DNA of 64,000 nucleotides from Goekera deserti (GCF_010685995.1 NZ_JAAGWK010000021.1:1-64000), one strand, 5' to 3'. Shown: positions 1 through 9,324, numbered from the stretch's first letter. A program made the numbers and translations. Notes: generated by a model not told the origin, from the sequence alone.

Positions 1-68
1 GAAGCGCGCCGGGAGCAGGCGCCGGGAGCGGGTGCGTGAAGCGCGCCGGGAGCAGGCGCCGGGAGCGC
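1..68. repeat. 38-bp direct repeat at window edge
   Basis: Bases 1-30 recur exactly at 39-68, separated by an 8-base linker, giving a 38-bp period. A third, degraded version follows up to about 110. The unit is GC-rich and carries no convincing coding signal. It is cut by the window edge, so the array may be longer. Confidence 0.7.
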
Positions 69-159
69 ACGCCGGGGGCAGGAGCAGGGGGCGGGTGCGT
101 GGAGCGCGCCGACGCACCTGGCTGCACGCCGACCGCACCGCCATCCACGGACCCACGCT

Positions 160-229
160 GCTCTTGCGGTGTTGTTGACGCTCTCGCGGCCCCTTACCAC
201 CGCAGGAGCGACGACAACACCGCAAGAGC
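160..229. repeat. 70-bp imperfect palindrome, copy 1
   Basis: Two 30-base arms (160-189 and 200-229) are inverted copies matching at about 26 of 30 positions around a 10-base loop. The outermost 16 bases of each arm pair perfectly. The transcript would form a long hairpin. A second copy with the same 30-10-30 geometry lies at 333-402. Confidence 0.75.
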
Positions 230-332
230 GGCCCGGAAGCGCGGTCGGCAGAGGCGGTTTGCGGCGGGTGGCGAGCCAGCGCCCGCGTGGGTGACAGCAC
301 GGCGATCACCCGCCTTGCACCGACCGACCTGT

Positions 333-402
333 GCTCCTGCGGTGTTGTTGACGCTCTTGCGGCCTTCCAGCACCGCTGGAGCGACGGCAACACCGCAAGA
401 GC
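333..402. repeat. 70-bp imperfect palindrome, copy 2
   Basis: Arms at 333-362 and 373-402 pair at about 24 of 30 positions around a 10-base loop. The sequence is clearly related to copy 1 at 160-229, 173 bp upstream. The pair looks like a dispersed palindromic (REP-like) element rather than a terminator, since no gene ends nearby. Confidence 0.75.
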
Positions 403-454
403 AGCGCCGGCGGCACAGCAGCACCGTCCTGCGCGGCCGGGGCGCGAGGGCGCG

Positions 455-508
455 AGGGCGCCGGGGCGCCGGGGCGCCGGGGCGCCGGGGCGCCGGGGCG
501 CCGGGGCG
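455..508. repeat. 9-bp tandem repeat, about six copies
   Basis: A perfect or near-perfect 9-bp unit (GCGCCGGGG) is repeated about six times, preceded by two diverged 8-bp GCGCGAGG-type units. It lies about 85 bp upstream of the uricase start. Such a tract can change length by slippage. Nothing else is recognisable between 403 and 592. Confidence 0.8.
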
Positions 509-592
509 GGATGATGGCGGGGTCGGCGTCCGTCGGGGCCGGCAGGTTCCACGTGCAACACCGCGGCAACACCGATCGGAGAAGGTGCGCCC

Positions 593-1495
593 ATGGCGAT
601 CGTGCTCGGACCCAACCAGTACGGGAAGGCCGAGGTGCGGGTGGTCGCGGTCGACCGCACCACCGCCCGGCACACCCTCGTGGACCTCAACGTGTCGTGC
701 GCCCTGCGCGGGGACTTCGACGCGGCGTTCACCGACGGCGACAACAGCCACGTGCTGACCACGGACACGCAGAAGAACACCGTGTTCGCCTTCGCCCGGG
801 ACGGCATCGGGACGCCGGAGGAGTTCGGGCTGCGGCTGGCCCGGCACTTCGTGGGCACGTCCGAGTGGGTCACCGGCGCCCGGATCGCGGTCGAGTCCTA
901 CGGCTGGGACCGGCTGAGCGTCGGTGGCACGCCGCACGACCACGCCTTCCGCCGCTCCGGGGGCGAGGTGCGCACCGCGGTGGTCACCGTCGACGGCGAG
1001 GACGCGCACGTGGTGGCCGGGCTCAGCGACCTCGTCGTCCTGAAGTCGACGGGCTCGGAGTTCTGGGGCTACCCGGTCGACCGGTACACCACCCTGCCGG
1101 AGACCCGGGACCGCATCCTGGCCACCGCGGTCACCGCCCGCTGGCGCTACACGTCGGCGGAGCTGGACTTCGCCGGCGTCTACGACGGCGTCCGGACGAC
1201 GATGCTGGAGACCTTCGCGAGCGTGCACTCCCTGGCGCTGCAGCAGACCCAGTTCGCGATGGGCACCGCGGTGCTGGAGCGGCACCCCGAGGTCGCCGAG
1301 GTGCGGATGTCGATGCCCAACCGGCACCACTTCCTGCAGGACCTGTCCGCGTTCGGGCTGGACAACACCCTGGACGGCCCCGGCGTGGTCTACCACGCCG
1401 ACGACCGGCCCTACGGGCTGATCGAGGGCTCGGTACTGCGCGACGACGTGCCCGCCGCCGAGGTCGCCTGGCAGGGGACGCCGGGCTTCTGCTGA
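593..1495 (+). CDS. pucL: Urate oxidase (uricase)
   Basis: A 300-residue cofactor-free uricase, which oxidises urate to 5-hydroxyisourate with O2. The length is the usual one for the family. The N-terminus (LGPNQYGKAEVRVV) and the two T-fold repeats are typical: NTVFAFARDG around residue 65 lies in the first half, and MSMPNRHHFLQDLSAFGLDN near 240-260 is the conserved C-terminal signature. The ATG follows a GAGAAGG ribosome site. The next gene, a phosphoribosyltransferase 80 bp downstream, also fits purine turnover. No allantoinase or HIU hydrolase gene is nearby, so the rest of the pathway must lie elsewhere. Confidence 0.93.
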   Translation: MAIVLGPNQYGKAEVRVVAVDRTTARHTLVDLNVSCALRGDFDAAFTDGDNSHVLTTDTQKNTVFAFARDGIGTPEEFGLRLARHFVGTSEWVTGARIAVESYGWDRLSVGGTPHDHAFRRSGGEVRTAVVTVDGEDAHVVAGLSDLVVLKSTGSEFWGYPVDRYTTLPETRDRILATAVTARWRYTSAELDFAGVYDGVRTTMLETFASVHSLALQQTQFAMGTAVLERHPEVAEVRMSMPNRHHFLQDLSAFGLDNTLDGPGVVYHADDRPYGLIEGSVLRDDVPAAEVAWQGTPGFC

Positions 1496-1576
1496 CCCCA
1501 CCGCCCGACCGCAGCGCCCGACCCCGGGCGCTCGAACCCCGGAGCCCGTCCCAGGCCGGTACGGCACCATGCACGC

Positions 1577-2071
1577 GTGAGCGACGAGCGCGAGACCCTG
1601 ACCTACGAGCTGTTCGGCACCGCCGCGCGCGAGCTGGCGCAGCAGGTCGCCGACGACGGGTACGAGCCGGACCTGGTCCTGTCCATCGCCCGGGGCGGGC
1701 TGTTCCTCGGCGGTGCGCTGGGCTACGCGCTGTCGGTGAAGAACATCTTCGTGATGAACGTGGAGTTCTACACCGGCGTCGACCAGCGCCTCGAGCTGCC
1801 GGTGGTCCTCCCGCCCACGCTGGACCGGGTCGACCTGACCGGGGCCAACGTGCTGATCGCCGACGACGTCGCGGACACCGGCAAGACCCTGGAGCTGGTG
1901 CGCGACTTCTGCGCCGGCTACGTCGCCGAGGTCCGCTCGGCCGTGGTCTACGAGAAGCCGCGCTCGGTGGTGCGCTGCGACTACGTGTGGAAGCGCACCG
2001 ACCAGTGGATCGACTTCCCCTGGTCGTCGCTGCCCCCGGTGGTCTCCCGGGCCGGCGCTGCCGGTCACTGA
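1577..2071 (+). CDS. Phosphoribosyltransferase, xanthine/hypoxanthine type
   Basis: A 164-residue type I phosphoribosyltransferase. The PRPP-binding loop VLIADDVADTGKTL lies near residues 94-107. The N-terminal LVLSIARGGLFLGGALGYAL matches the flexible-loop side of bacterial xanthine-guanine and hypoxanthine enzymes. Family knowledge says such enzymes transfer ribose-5-phosphate from PRPP to a purine base. Its position just after uricase suggests purine salvage balanced against urate oxidation. The GTG start is chosen because the conserved region starts soon after and no better start lies upstream. Exact base preference cannot be read from sequence. Confidence 0.85.
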   Translation: MSDERETLTYELFGTAARELAQQVADDGYEPDLVLSIARGGLFLGGALGYALSVKNIFVMNVEFYTGVDQRLELPVVLPPTLDRVDLTGANVLIADDVADTGKTLELVRDFCAGYVAEVRSAVVYEKPRSVVRCDYVWKRTDQWIDFPWSSLPPVVSRAGAAGH

Positions 2072-2101
2072 CGCACCGACACACCCGGGACACCGGCGGC
2101 C

Positions 2102-3685
2102 TCAGCAGCGGAAGCTGGCGACCGCCGCGTTGAGCTCGGCGGCCATCCGGGTGACGGCGTCGATGCCCTGCTCGGCGTCGTGCATGCCCGCCGCGGTGGA
2201 CTCCGAACCCCGGGCCACACCGGCGATGTTGGCCGCGATCTGCTCGGCGCCACCGGCTGCCTCGGCCACGTTGCGGTCCATCTCGGCGACCGTGGCGGTC
2301 TGCTCCTCGACGGCCGCGGCGATCGAGCCCTGCGCGTGGTTGATCCGGGCGATGATCGAGGCGATCTCGGCGATGGCCGCGACCGCGCCGTCGGTGTCGG
2401 CCCGGATGGCGTCCACCCGGGCGGTGATCACGGTGGTCGCGGCCGCGGTCTCCTGGGCCAGTTCCTTGACCTCGTTGGCGACGACGGCGAAGCCCTTGCC
2501 GGCCTCGCCGGCGCGGGCGGCCTCGATGGTGGCGTTCAGGGCCAGCAGGTTGGTCTGCTCGGCGATGGCGGTGATCGTCTTCACCACGCCGGCGATCTCC
2601 TGCGAGCTGTCGCCGAGGCGCGCGACGGTGGTCGTCGTCCGGTCGGCAGCGCGGACGGCCTCACCGGCGACCAGGGTGACCTCGGCGGCGTTCCGGGCGA
2701 TCTCGCGGACGGCGATGCCCATCTCGGCCGACCCGGCGGCGACGGTCTGGATGTTGCGGGACACCTGCCCGGCGGCGTCGGCCACCACCGCGGTGCCGGT
2801 CGAGGCCTCGGCGGCGAGCCGGGAGACGCCGGCGCTGCCGGTGCCGAGCTGCGAGGTGGCCGCGGCGAGGGTGGTGGCGCTCGCGCCGATGGTCGAGACG
2901 AGCGAGCGCAGGCCGACCAGGGAGCGGTCGACGGCCGCGGCGATGTCACCCACCTCGTCCCGGCTGCGCACGCCGGTGGTGCCGCGCAGGTCGCCCTCGG
3001 CCAGGCGACCCACCACGGCGGCGACCCGGCGCAGCGGTCCGACGACCGAGCGGGTCACGGTCTCGCCGAGCGCGAGCAGCACCAGCACCGCGGCCACCGC
3101 GAGGACGACCAGCGTCCGGACGGCTCCGGTGCGCTCGGTGGCGTTGGCGGCCACCACGTCGGCGGCGTGCGTGGAGACGGCCTCGCCCACCACGGGCAGT
3201 GCCTCCTCCAGCGCCTCGAAGGCACCGAGGAACGACGGGTAGGCGGTACGGGCGGCGAGCACGTCGACACCGGCCTGCCGGGTGATGTCCTGCGCCGTGG
3301 TCAGGTAGCCCTCCACCGCGGGGGACACCTCGTCGACCGCAGCGGCGACGTCGGCACCCAGGCCGACCGCCGACACCCCGGCGAGGGTCTCGCGCAGGGT
3401 AGCGGAGTGGTCGGCGAGCTCGGTGACGGCCGCGTCGTACTGCGGGCCGGCACCGGCGAGCAGGGCCTGGAGGACGTCGGCGCGGACGGCGTCGTGCATC
3501 ATGTCCGCCTCGAGAGCCAGCGCGATCGCCTCACTGCTGGCCAGCAGCACCGTCGAGCGCTCCCCCGCCTCGGTGAGCGCGTCCACGGCCACCAGGCTGA
3601 GGGCACCCATGCCGAGGGCGCCGGTCGCGACGATCGCTGCCAGCTTCACGCGCATCGGCCGGTCGGTCCACCACGTCTGCGCCAC
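2102..3685 (-). CDS. Methyl-accepting chemotaxis protein
   Basis: A 527-residue membrane chemoreceptor. An N-terminal transmembrane helix (about residues 13-35) is followed by a four-helix-bundle-like extracellular domain to about 185, a second membrane helix (about 190-210), a HAMP domain (to about 265) and a methyl-accepting signalling domain. The signalling hairpin tip ([20 protein letters not shown], then [19 protein letters not shown]) is well conserved. It would signal to CheA through CheW, but no other che gene is in the window. It starts with GTG after a GGAG-type site. A HAMP fragment of a second receptor lies at 9031-9324. Confidence 0.93.
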   Translation of the reverse strand: MAQTWWTDRPMRVKLAAIVATGALGMGALSLVAVDALTEAGERSTVLLASSEAIALALEADMMHDAVRADVLQALLAGAGPQYDAAVTELADHSATLRETLAGVSAVGLGADVAAAVDEVSPAVEGYLTTAQDITRQAGVDVLAARTAYPSFLGAFEALEEALPVVGEAVSTHAADVVAANATERTGAVRTLVVLAVAAVLVLLALGETVTRSVVGPLRRVAAVVGRLAEGDLRGTTGVRSRDEVGDIAAAVDRSLVGLRSLVSTIGASATTLAAATSQLGTGSAGVSRLAAEASTGTAVVADAAGQVSRNIQTVAAGSAEMGIAVREIARNAAEVTLVAGEAVRAADRTTTTVARLGDSSQEIAGVVKTITAIAEQTNLLALNATIEAARAGEAGKGFAVVANEVKELAQETAAATTVITARVDAIRADTDGAVAAIAEIASIIARINHAQGSIAAAVEEQTATVAEMDRNVAEAAGGAEQIAANIAGVARGSESTAAGMHDAEQGIDAVTRMAAELNAAVASFRC

Positions 3686-3763
3686 AGGAACTCCAGGACC
3701 ACCCGGCCGGCCGGGCTCACGAGGAACGGTGCCGCGGATCGGGCACCTGCCTCCTCATCGGCA

Positions 3764-5635
3764 TCAGCAGACCGAAGTGCAGTCCAAGCGAGTCGGCCTG
3801 TCATGGGCGTCGACGTCGAGGTCAGCGGTCCACCGCACGTCCGCGGCCGGTACCGCCCGGGCGAGGAGCCACCCCTGGGCGTACCGGCAGCCGAGCCGGC
3901 GGAGCACCGCCAGCTGCCCCGGCCGCTCCACCCCCTCGACGACGACCTCCATGCCGAGATCCCGGCCCAGCTGCAGCAGCGCCGCGACGAACCGCTCCGC
4001 GCCCGGGTCGGTGTCCAGGTCCCGGGTGAAGGAGCGGTCGATCTTGAAGGTGGCCAGCGGGATGTGGCGCAGGTGCCGCAGCGAGGAGTAACCGGTGCCG
4101 AAGTCGTCCAGCGACAGCGGCGTGCCGAGGGCCTGCAGCCGGGCGGTCACCACGGCGGCGGCGTCCAGGTCGGTCAGCAGCGCGTCCTCGGTGATCTCCA
4201 GCACCAGCTGGTCGGCCCGCACGCCGTGCCGGGCCAGGCAGCCGGCGACCAGGTCGGGGAAGGCGGGGTCGGTCAGGGAGTCCGGGGAGACGTTGACCCC
4301 CACCCGGGTGCCGGGGTGCCCGGGGTCCGCGGACCAGCGGGCCAGCTGGGCGCAGGCCGTGTCCATCAGGTGGGCGGTCAGCGCCGGCAGCAGGCCACTG
4401 CGGGCGGCCAGCGGGACGAAGACCTCCGGCGGCACCCACCGCCCGCCGAGCCGCCACCGGGCCAGCGACTCGAAGGAGCGCACGTCGGGCTCGCCGAGCT
4501 CGACGATGGCCTGGTAGTGCAGCTCCACGTCCCCCGCGGCGATCGCCCAGCGCAGCGCCCCCAGCAGCCGCAGCGCGGGGTCGGCCGGGAGCAGGTCGTG
4601 CACGCCGACCGGGCTCTCGACGGCGTGCTCGTCGGAGTACCGGGCCGCGTCCGGGCGGGCCAGCACGGCGTCCACGTCGGTCGGCGGGTGGTCGACCGGC
4701 AGCTCGACGACGCCCACGCTGCAGTGCACGGTGACGCTCGCCCCGTGGGCCTCGACCGGTGCTCGCAGGCAGTCCAGCACCCGCCCCGCGGCGGCGTGCG
4801 GGTCGCCGCCGTCCTCGATGAGGACGGCGAACGCGTCGTGGTCGAGCCGGGCGAGGGTGTCCCCGGCCCGCAGGGTGCCGGCCACGCGCCGCGCGACCTC
4901 GGCGTGCACCCGCTCGGCGGTGGCGTGGCCGTCCGCTCCGTCGACCACCGGGCCGTCGACCACCGGGGCGTCGACCACCGGGCCGTCCGGACCGTCGACC
5001 ACCGTGACGCCGTCGACGTCCAGCAGCAGGACGCCGAGCGGGTGCCGCTGGCGACGTCGCACGGCCAGGGCGTGCTGCACCCGCTGGGAGAACAGCACCC
5101 GGTTGGGCAGGCCGGTCAGCGGGTCGTGGGTGGCCCGCCAGCAGAGGTCCGCCGCACCGTGGCGGGCCTCGGCCTCCCGCTGGTCGCCCTGCAGCACCTG
5201 CCCGAGCAGGGCGGCGAGCAGCTCCAGCAGCGGGGCGTGCCGCAGCAGGTCGTCCGCACCGACCATCGGGTCCTGCCCGTACAGGGAGCCGACCACCGAG
5301 CCGTCGGCGGCGCGCACGGGCGCCCCGGCGTAGGTGCCGACCACGAGCCCGAGGGCCAGCGCCCTGGCGGCGTACTCCGGCACCGCGGAGACATCGGGCG
5401 CGATCGGTGGGGTCTCACCGGCCACCATGCTGCGGCAGAAGGAGTCGGCCCAGGCGCGGCTGTCACCGGCGACCGCACCGTAGACGTCGTCCTCCACCGC
5501 CACGAACACCTGGCGGTCGCCGTCGTGCCGGGTGACCGCCCAGGAGGCCAGCGGGATCGTGCGCTTGAGCGTGGACACGACCGCCCGGCAGGCCTGCTCG
5601 AAGCTCATCAGCGACAGCCGAGCTGCCAGTTCCAT
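3764..5635 (-). CDS. GAF-GGDEF-EAL cyclic-di-GMP protein
   Basis: About 623 residues. A GAF-like sensor (roughly 1-160) leads into a GGDEF domain starting at DPLTGLPNRVLFSQRV and then an EAL domain. The GGDEF active site has become LDHDAF and carries an insertion of repeated VVDGP/APVVDG units, so cyclase activity is unlikely. The EAL domain keeps its metal and base residues: ESL in place of EAL, NVSPDSL, LEITEDAL, LDDFGTGYSSL, KIDRSF and VEGVE. It is therefore probably a c-di-GMP phosphodiesterase with a pseudo-GGDEF. I chose the ATG at 5635 because an AGAGGGGA ribosome site precedes it; a longer start at 5761 is possible. Confidence 0.88.
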   Translation of the reverse strand: MELAARLSLMSFEQACRAVVSTLKRTIPLASWAVTRHDGDRQVFVAVEDDVYGAVAGDSRAWADSFCRSMVAGETPPIAPDVSAVPEYAARALALGLVVGTYAGAPVRAADGSVVGSLYGQDPMVGADDLLRHAPLLELLAALLGQVLQGDQREAEARHGAADLCWRATHDPLTGLPNRVLFSQRVQHALAVRRRQRHPLGVLLLDVDGVTVVDGPDGPVVDAPVVDGPVVDGADGHATAERVHAEVARRVAGTLRAGDTLARLDHDAFAVLIEDGGDPHAAAGRVLDCLRAPVEAHGASVTVHCSVGVVELPVDHPPTDVDAVLARPDAARYSDEHAVESPVGVHDLLPADPALRLLGALRWAIAAGDVELHYQAIVELGEPDVRSFESLARWRLGGRWVPPEVFVPLAARSGLLPALTAHLMDTACAQLARWSADPGHPGTRVGVNVSPDSLTDPAFPDLVAGCLARHGVRADQLVLEITEDALLTDLDAAAVVTARLQALGTPLSLDDFGTGYSSLRHLRHIPLATFKIDRSFTRDLDTDPGAERFVAALLQLGRDLGMEVVVEGVERPGQLAVLRRLGCRYAQGWLLARAVPAADVRWTADLDVDAHDRPTRLDCTSVC

Positions 5636-5812
5636 GGGTCCCCTCTGCTCGAGGACGACGGTGCGGATCACCTGGTCATCGGCCGGGGCGCCGCCCCGGT
5701 ACGGCCCGCCGGCGCTCATCGTGCGCACGATGGAGACCTGCGTCACTCCATCGAACGACATCCTGGGGATCCGCGGGGAGTGCGCCCCCGGTGCCCGGCC
5801 CGGCGGGTGCGC

Positions 5813-6937
5813 TCAGCGACGAGCCGACGCCGTCACCGTGAACTTCTGGTCCCGGGACACCTGGCGGGTGGGACCCACCAGCCTGGTGAGCGTCGGCCGG
5901 TACTGCAGGTGGGAGTTGTACACCGTCCACAGCTCACCGCCCGGCCGCAGCACCCGGGCCGCGGCGGTGAACAACCGCTCGGCGACGCCGTTGGTCACCG
6001 CCGTGCCCTGGTGGAAGGGCGGGTTGCACACCACGAGGTCGACCGAGGCGTCGGCCAGCCCGGACAGCGCGTCCTCCCGGACGACGTCCACCCGCCCGGC
6101 GAGCCCGTTGGCGGCCACCGTGGCCGACGCCGAGGCGACCGCGGCCGTCGACTGGTCGCTGGCCCGCACCCGCAGCCCCGGCCGGGACCGGACCAGCGCC
6201 GCAGCGAGAAGTCCGGTGCCGCAGCCGAGGTCCACGGCGGTGGCCGCCGCGGGCATCGCCCCGGGCAGCACCGCCAGCAGCGCCCGGGTGCCCAGGTCGA
6301 GCTTGGTGCCGGCGAAGGCAGCGCCGTGCGCGCACACCTGCAGGCCCAGCTCGCCGTCCGTGCGGCACTGCGGGAACGTCGGCCCGGGCGCCGGTACGCG
6401 GGGGCCCGCGGCGACCAGCACCCGTGACTTCTGCCGGGCGAGCGTGGCGTGGACGTCGGTGAACGCGTCACCCAGCACGTCGTTCATCGCCCGGGTCATG
6501 TGCTTGACCCGCCCGCCGACGAACAGGGTGACGTCGGGGGCGGCGTGGCCGGCGACGGCCTCGGCGATCTCGCGCAGCGCGGCCAGGCTCTTGGGTGCCT
6601 GCACCAGCACCACCCGGGCGCCGGTCAGCAGCTCCGGGCCCAGCGGATGCGACCGGTAGCTGCCGGCCAGCCCGGTGCGCTCGGCGTTGGCCGCGAGCGC
6701 CAGCTCACCCACCAGCAGGTCCTGGCCCACCCGCGGCGACCGGGCACCGTGCAGCGCCACCGCGCCGAGGGTCAGCGCGCCGTGCGAGTCGTCGATCACC
6801 GCGACGTCGTCAGGGTGCACGGCGACCGCGGCGGCTGCCTCGTCCAGCAGCAGCCGGTCGGTGGCGTCCACCGCGACCAGGTCGGGTGCCTCGACGTCGG
6901 GGGCTCGGCGCAGCTGGTCGAACAGGGTCTCGGACAC
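5813..6937 (-). CDS. RlmG/RsmC-like rRNA guanine-N2 methyltransferase
   Basis: A 374-residue class I SAM methyltransferase with the duplicated architecture of RsmC/RlmG. The degenerate N-terminal half binds RNA. The C-terminal half has the SAM motif AVDLGCGTGLLAAAL (about residue 230) and the catalytic NPPF signature in DLVVCNPPFHQGTAVTNGV. These enzymes methylate guanine N2 in 16S or 23S rRNA. The frame stays open for 465 bases further upstream, but that part overlaps the divergent SDR and reads like antisense. I therefore place the start at the GTG at 6937, which gives the usual family length. It precedes the GAF-GGDEF-EAL gene on the same strand. Confidence 0.85.
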   Translation of the reverse strand: MSETLFDQLRRAPDVEAPDLVAVDATDRLLLDEAAAAVAVHPDDVAVIDDSHGALTLGAVALHGARSPRVGQDLLVGELALAANAERTGLAGSYRSHPLGPELLTGARVVLVQAPKSLAALREIAEAVAGHAAPDVTLFVGGRVKHMTRAMNDVLGDAFTDVHATLARQKSRVLVAAGPRVPAPGPTFPQCRTDGELGLQVCAHGAAFAGTKLDLGTRALLAVLPGAMPAAATAVDLGCGTGLLAAALVRSRPGLRVRASDQSTAAVASASATVAANGLAGRVDVVREDALSGLADASVDLVVCNPPFHQGTAVTNGVAERLFTAAARVLRPGGELWTVYNSHLQYRPTLTRLVGPTRQVSRDQKFTVTASARR

Positions 6938-7079
6938 CCGTCCACTGTCCACGACGCCCCCCGCCCACCGCCGGCGCCCTCGCTGAGCCCACCCAGGCCG
7001 CTCACCGGGCGCGGGCGGCGCCCCGGTGTGAAGGTGGTCGGGGCCCCGGCCCGCACCCACCGACACGAACGAGGAGCGC

Positions 7080-7892
7080 ATGAGCACGCCTGAGGACGAC
7101 ACCGGTCGAGACGAGACCACCACCGGCGAGCTGACCGGCCGGGTGGCCCTGGTGACCGGCGGGGCCAGCGGCCTCGGCCGCGCCGTGGGCCTGATGCTCG
7201 CCGTCGCCGGCGCGCACGTCGTGCTCGGCGACGTCGACACCGCCGGCGCGCAGCGGACGGCGGCCGAGGTGGCCGAGGCCGGCGGCAGCGCGGAGGCCGT
7301 GGAGCTCGACGTCACCGACGACGAGGCGCGCCGCCGGGTCACCGCCGGGCTGTTCGACCGCTTCGGCGACCGCTTCGACCTGCTGGTCAACGTGGCCGGC
7401 ATCGACCGGCCCGGCTACGCCACCGACATCGACCTTGCCGACTACCGCACCGTGCACGCGGTCAACTGCGAGGGCCCGGTCTTCCTCACCAGCGAGTTCC
7501 TCAAGCGCGCCCAGCACCGCCCGGCCGGCAGCATGTCCGACGTCGTGCAGGTCACCAGCCTGTCCGCGGTGACCTCCGGCAGCGGGGCGATCGCCTACAA
7601 CAGCTCCAAGGCCGCGTTCCGCAGCGCCACCCGCTGCATCCAGCGCGAGCTGCGGGAGAAGGCCACCGTGACCTCCGACGGCGTCGAGGTGCCGTTCCCG
7701 GCGCGGGTGCACAGCATCGTGCCGGCGGCGATGGACACGCCGATGATGCACCGCTGGGGCATCCCGGCCCACCGGATGATGCCGCCGGCCGACGTCGCGC
7801 GGATGGTGCTGGTGATGGTGACGTCCCCGCCGTCCAGCTACGTGCCGGAGATGACGATCGTGCCGCGCAACGAGCCGGACTTCCCGCGATGA
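7080..7892 (+). CDS. Short-chain dehydrogenase/reductase
   Basis: A 270-residue classical SDR. The cofactor loop TGGASGLGRAVG is at about residues 25-36, and the aspartate of LGDVDTA suggests NAD preference. The catalytic serine (VTSLSAV), and the YNSSK tyrosine-lysine pair near 170 are present. The substrate is unknown. The ATG has a GAGGAG site. The NADP-dependent oxidoreductase 55 bp downstream is probably co-transcribed, since both are carbonyl/alkene reductases of small molecules. The gene is divergent from the rRNA methyltransferase. Confidence 0.88.
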   Translation: MSTPEDDTGRDETTTGELTGRVALVTGGASGLGRAVGLMLAVAGAHVVLGDVDTAGAQRTAAEVAEAGGSAEAVELDVTDDEARRRVTAGLFDRFGDRFDLLVNVAGIDRPGYATDIDLADYRTVHAVNCEGPVFLTSEFLKRAQHRPAGSMSDVVQVTSLSAVTSGSGAIAYNSSKAAFRSATRCIQRELREKATVTSDGVEVPFPARVHSIVPAAMDTPMMHRWGIPAHRMMPPADVARMVLVMVTSPPSSYVPEMTIVPRNEPDFPR

Positions 7893-7947
7893 CCGGGCCC
7901 GCGCCGCGCCGTCCCGCAGTGACCCCGCCCGCCCCGGAGGCAGCCCG

Positions 7948-8961
7948 ATGAGCACCACGACCCGCGAGTGGCACCTGGCGGCACGGCCGCACGGCGAGCC
8001 GACCCCGGCGGACTTCCGGCTGGTCGAGACCGAGCTGGCCGACCCCGCAGACGGGCAGGTGCTGGTGCGCACCACCGCGATGTCGGTCGACCCGTACATG
8101 CGGGGCCGGATGAACGCCGGCCGCTCCTACGCCGCAGCCTGGGAGCTGGGCGAGCCGATGCAGGGCGGCGCGGTCGGCGAGGTGCTCCAGAGCCGGTCCG
8201 ACCGCGTCCCGGTGGGCTCGCGGGTGCTGCACGGGCTGGGCTGGCGCGAGCACGCCGTCGTCGACGCGAGCCAGGTCGTGGTGCTGCCCGAGCTCGAGGG
8301 CATCCCGCTGACCTACCACCTGGGTGTGCTCGGGATGCCCGGGCTCACCGCATGGGCCGGGCTGTTCCGGCTGGCCGAGTTCCACGAGGGCGACGCCGTG
8401 TTCGTCTCCGGGGCCGCCGGCGCCGTGGGCAGCCTGGTCGGGCAGTTCGCCCGGCTGCGGGGTGCCTCGGCGGTGGTCGGCAGCGCCGGTACGCCGGAGA
8501 AGGTGCGCTGGCTGACCGAGGAGCTCGGCTTCACCGCCGCCTTCGACTACCACGACGGACCGGTGCGGACGTCGCTGGCGGCTGCGGCGCCCGACGGCAT
8601 CGACGTCTTCTTCGACAACGTGGGCGGCGAGCACCTGGAGGCGGCGATCGGCGCGCTGCGCCTGCACGGCCGGGCCGCGCTGTGCGGGGCGATCTCCGGC
8701 TACAACACCACCGAGGCCCCGCCCGGACCGCGCAACATGATGCTGGTCGTGGGCCAGCAGCTGAGCCTGCGCGGGTTCATCGTGGGCAGCCACACCGACC
8801 TGCGCCCGGAGTTCCAGGAGGCCGTGGCCGGCTGGCTGCGCTCGGGCGAGCTGGTGGCGCGCGAGACCGTGGTCGAGGGCCTGGACCACGCGGTCACCGC
8901 CTTCCTGGACATGTTGCGCGGGGCCAACACCGGGAAGATGGTCGTCCGGGTCGGCGGGTGA
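7948..8961 (+). CDS. NADP-dependent zinc-free oxidoreductase, CurA/PTGR-like
   Basis: A 337-residue medium-chain reductase that lacks structural and catalytic zinc ligands. The MSVDPYMRGRM motif (about residues 45-55) and the NADP-binding VSGAAGAVGSLVGQ (about 152-165) are those of curcumin reductase and prostaglandin/leukotriene reductases. Family members reduce the C=C of alpha,beta-unsaturated carbonyls, often for detoxification. A GGAGG site lies 8 bases before the ATG. It probably forms a two-gene unit with the upstream SDR. Confidence 0.9.
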   Translation: MSTTTREWHLAARPHGEPTPADFRLVETELADPADGQVLVRTTAMSVDPYMRGRMNAGRSYAAAWELGEPMQGGAVGEVLQSRSDRVPVGSRVLHGLGWREHAVVDASQVVVLPELEGIPLTYHLGVLGMPGLTAWAGLFRLAEFHEGDAVFVSGAAGAVGSLVGQFARLRGASAVVGSAGTPEKVRWLTEELGFTAAFDYHDGPVRTSLAAAAPDGIDVFFDNVGGEHLEAAIGALRLHGRAALCGAISGYNTTEAPPGPRNMMLVVGQQLSLRGFIVGSHTDLRPEFQEAVAGWLRSGELVARETVVEGLDHAVTAFLDMLRGANTGKMVVRVGG

Positions 8962-9030
8962 CGGGCGCGGCGCCGCGCCGGCTCCCGTCGACGTGAGCCG
9001 ACGCCTCGCCCGGCCGGCTGCGGACGGTCG

Positions 9031-9324
9031 GGGCCCCTGCTCGTCGGGGTGCTCGTCGCCCGGGGCACCTCCCGCGGGCTCGGGCGGGTGCGCACCTCGC
9101 TGGAGCGGCTGGCCGACGGCGACCTGACCCACGACACCGGCATCGACCAGCGCGACGACGTCGGCCGGATGGCCGCCGCACTGGACAGCGCCCTGGGGTC
9201 GCTGCGCTCGGTGATGGCGTCGGTGGCGGCCAGGACCGCGCTGGGCAGCACGCAGGTCGCCGTCGACGAGCTCTCCCGGATGGCCGTGGACCTCCGCGGG
9301 TCGGTGGCGCGGTCCCGGTACTGA
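9031..9324 (+). pseudogene. Relic of a chemoreceptor HAMP domain
   Basis: The frame holds the end of a membrane helix (PLLVGVLVARG), then a HAMP domain (LGRVRTSLERLADGDLT, DDVGRMAAALDSALGSLRS) and a short stretch like the start of a signalling domain, then a stop. The sensor domain and the methyl-accepting hairpin are missing. An open frame of 91 codons could start at GTG 9049, but it would make a lone HAMP. It most resembles the matching part of a receptor like the one at 2102-3685, so I read it as a truncated copy. Confidence 0.65.

Noticed and set aside
2180-6427. A 1415-codon open plus-strand frame across two minus-strand genes
   Set aside because: It is Gly/Arg/His-rich antisense of the chemoreceptor, GGDEF-EAL and methyltransferase genes. 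Long antisense frames are expected at this GC content, and it has no domain.
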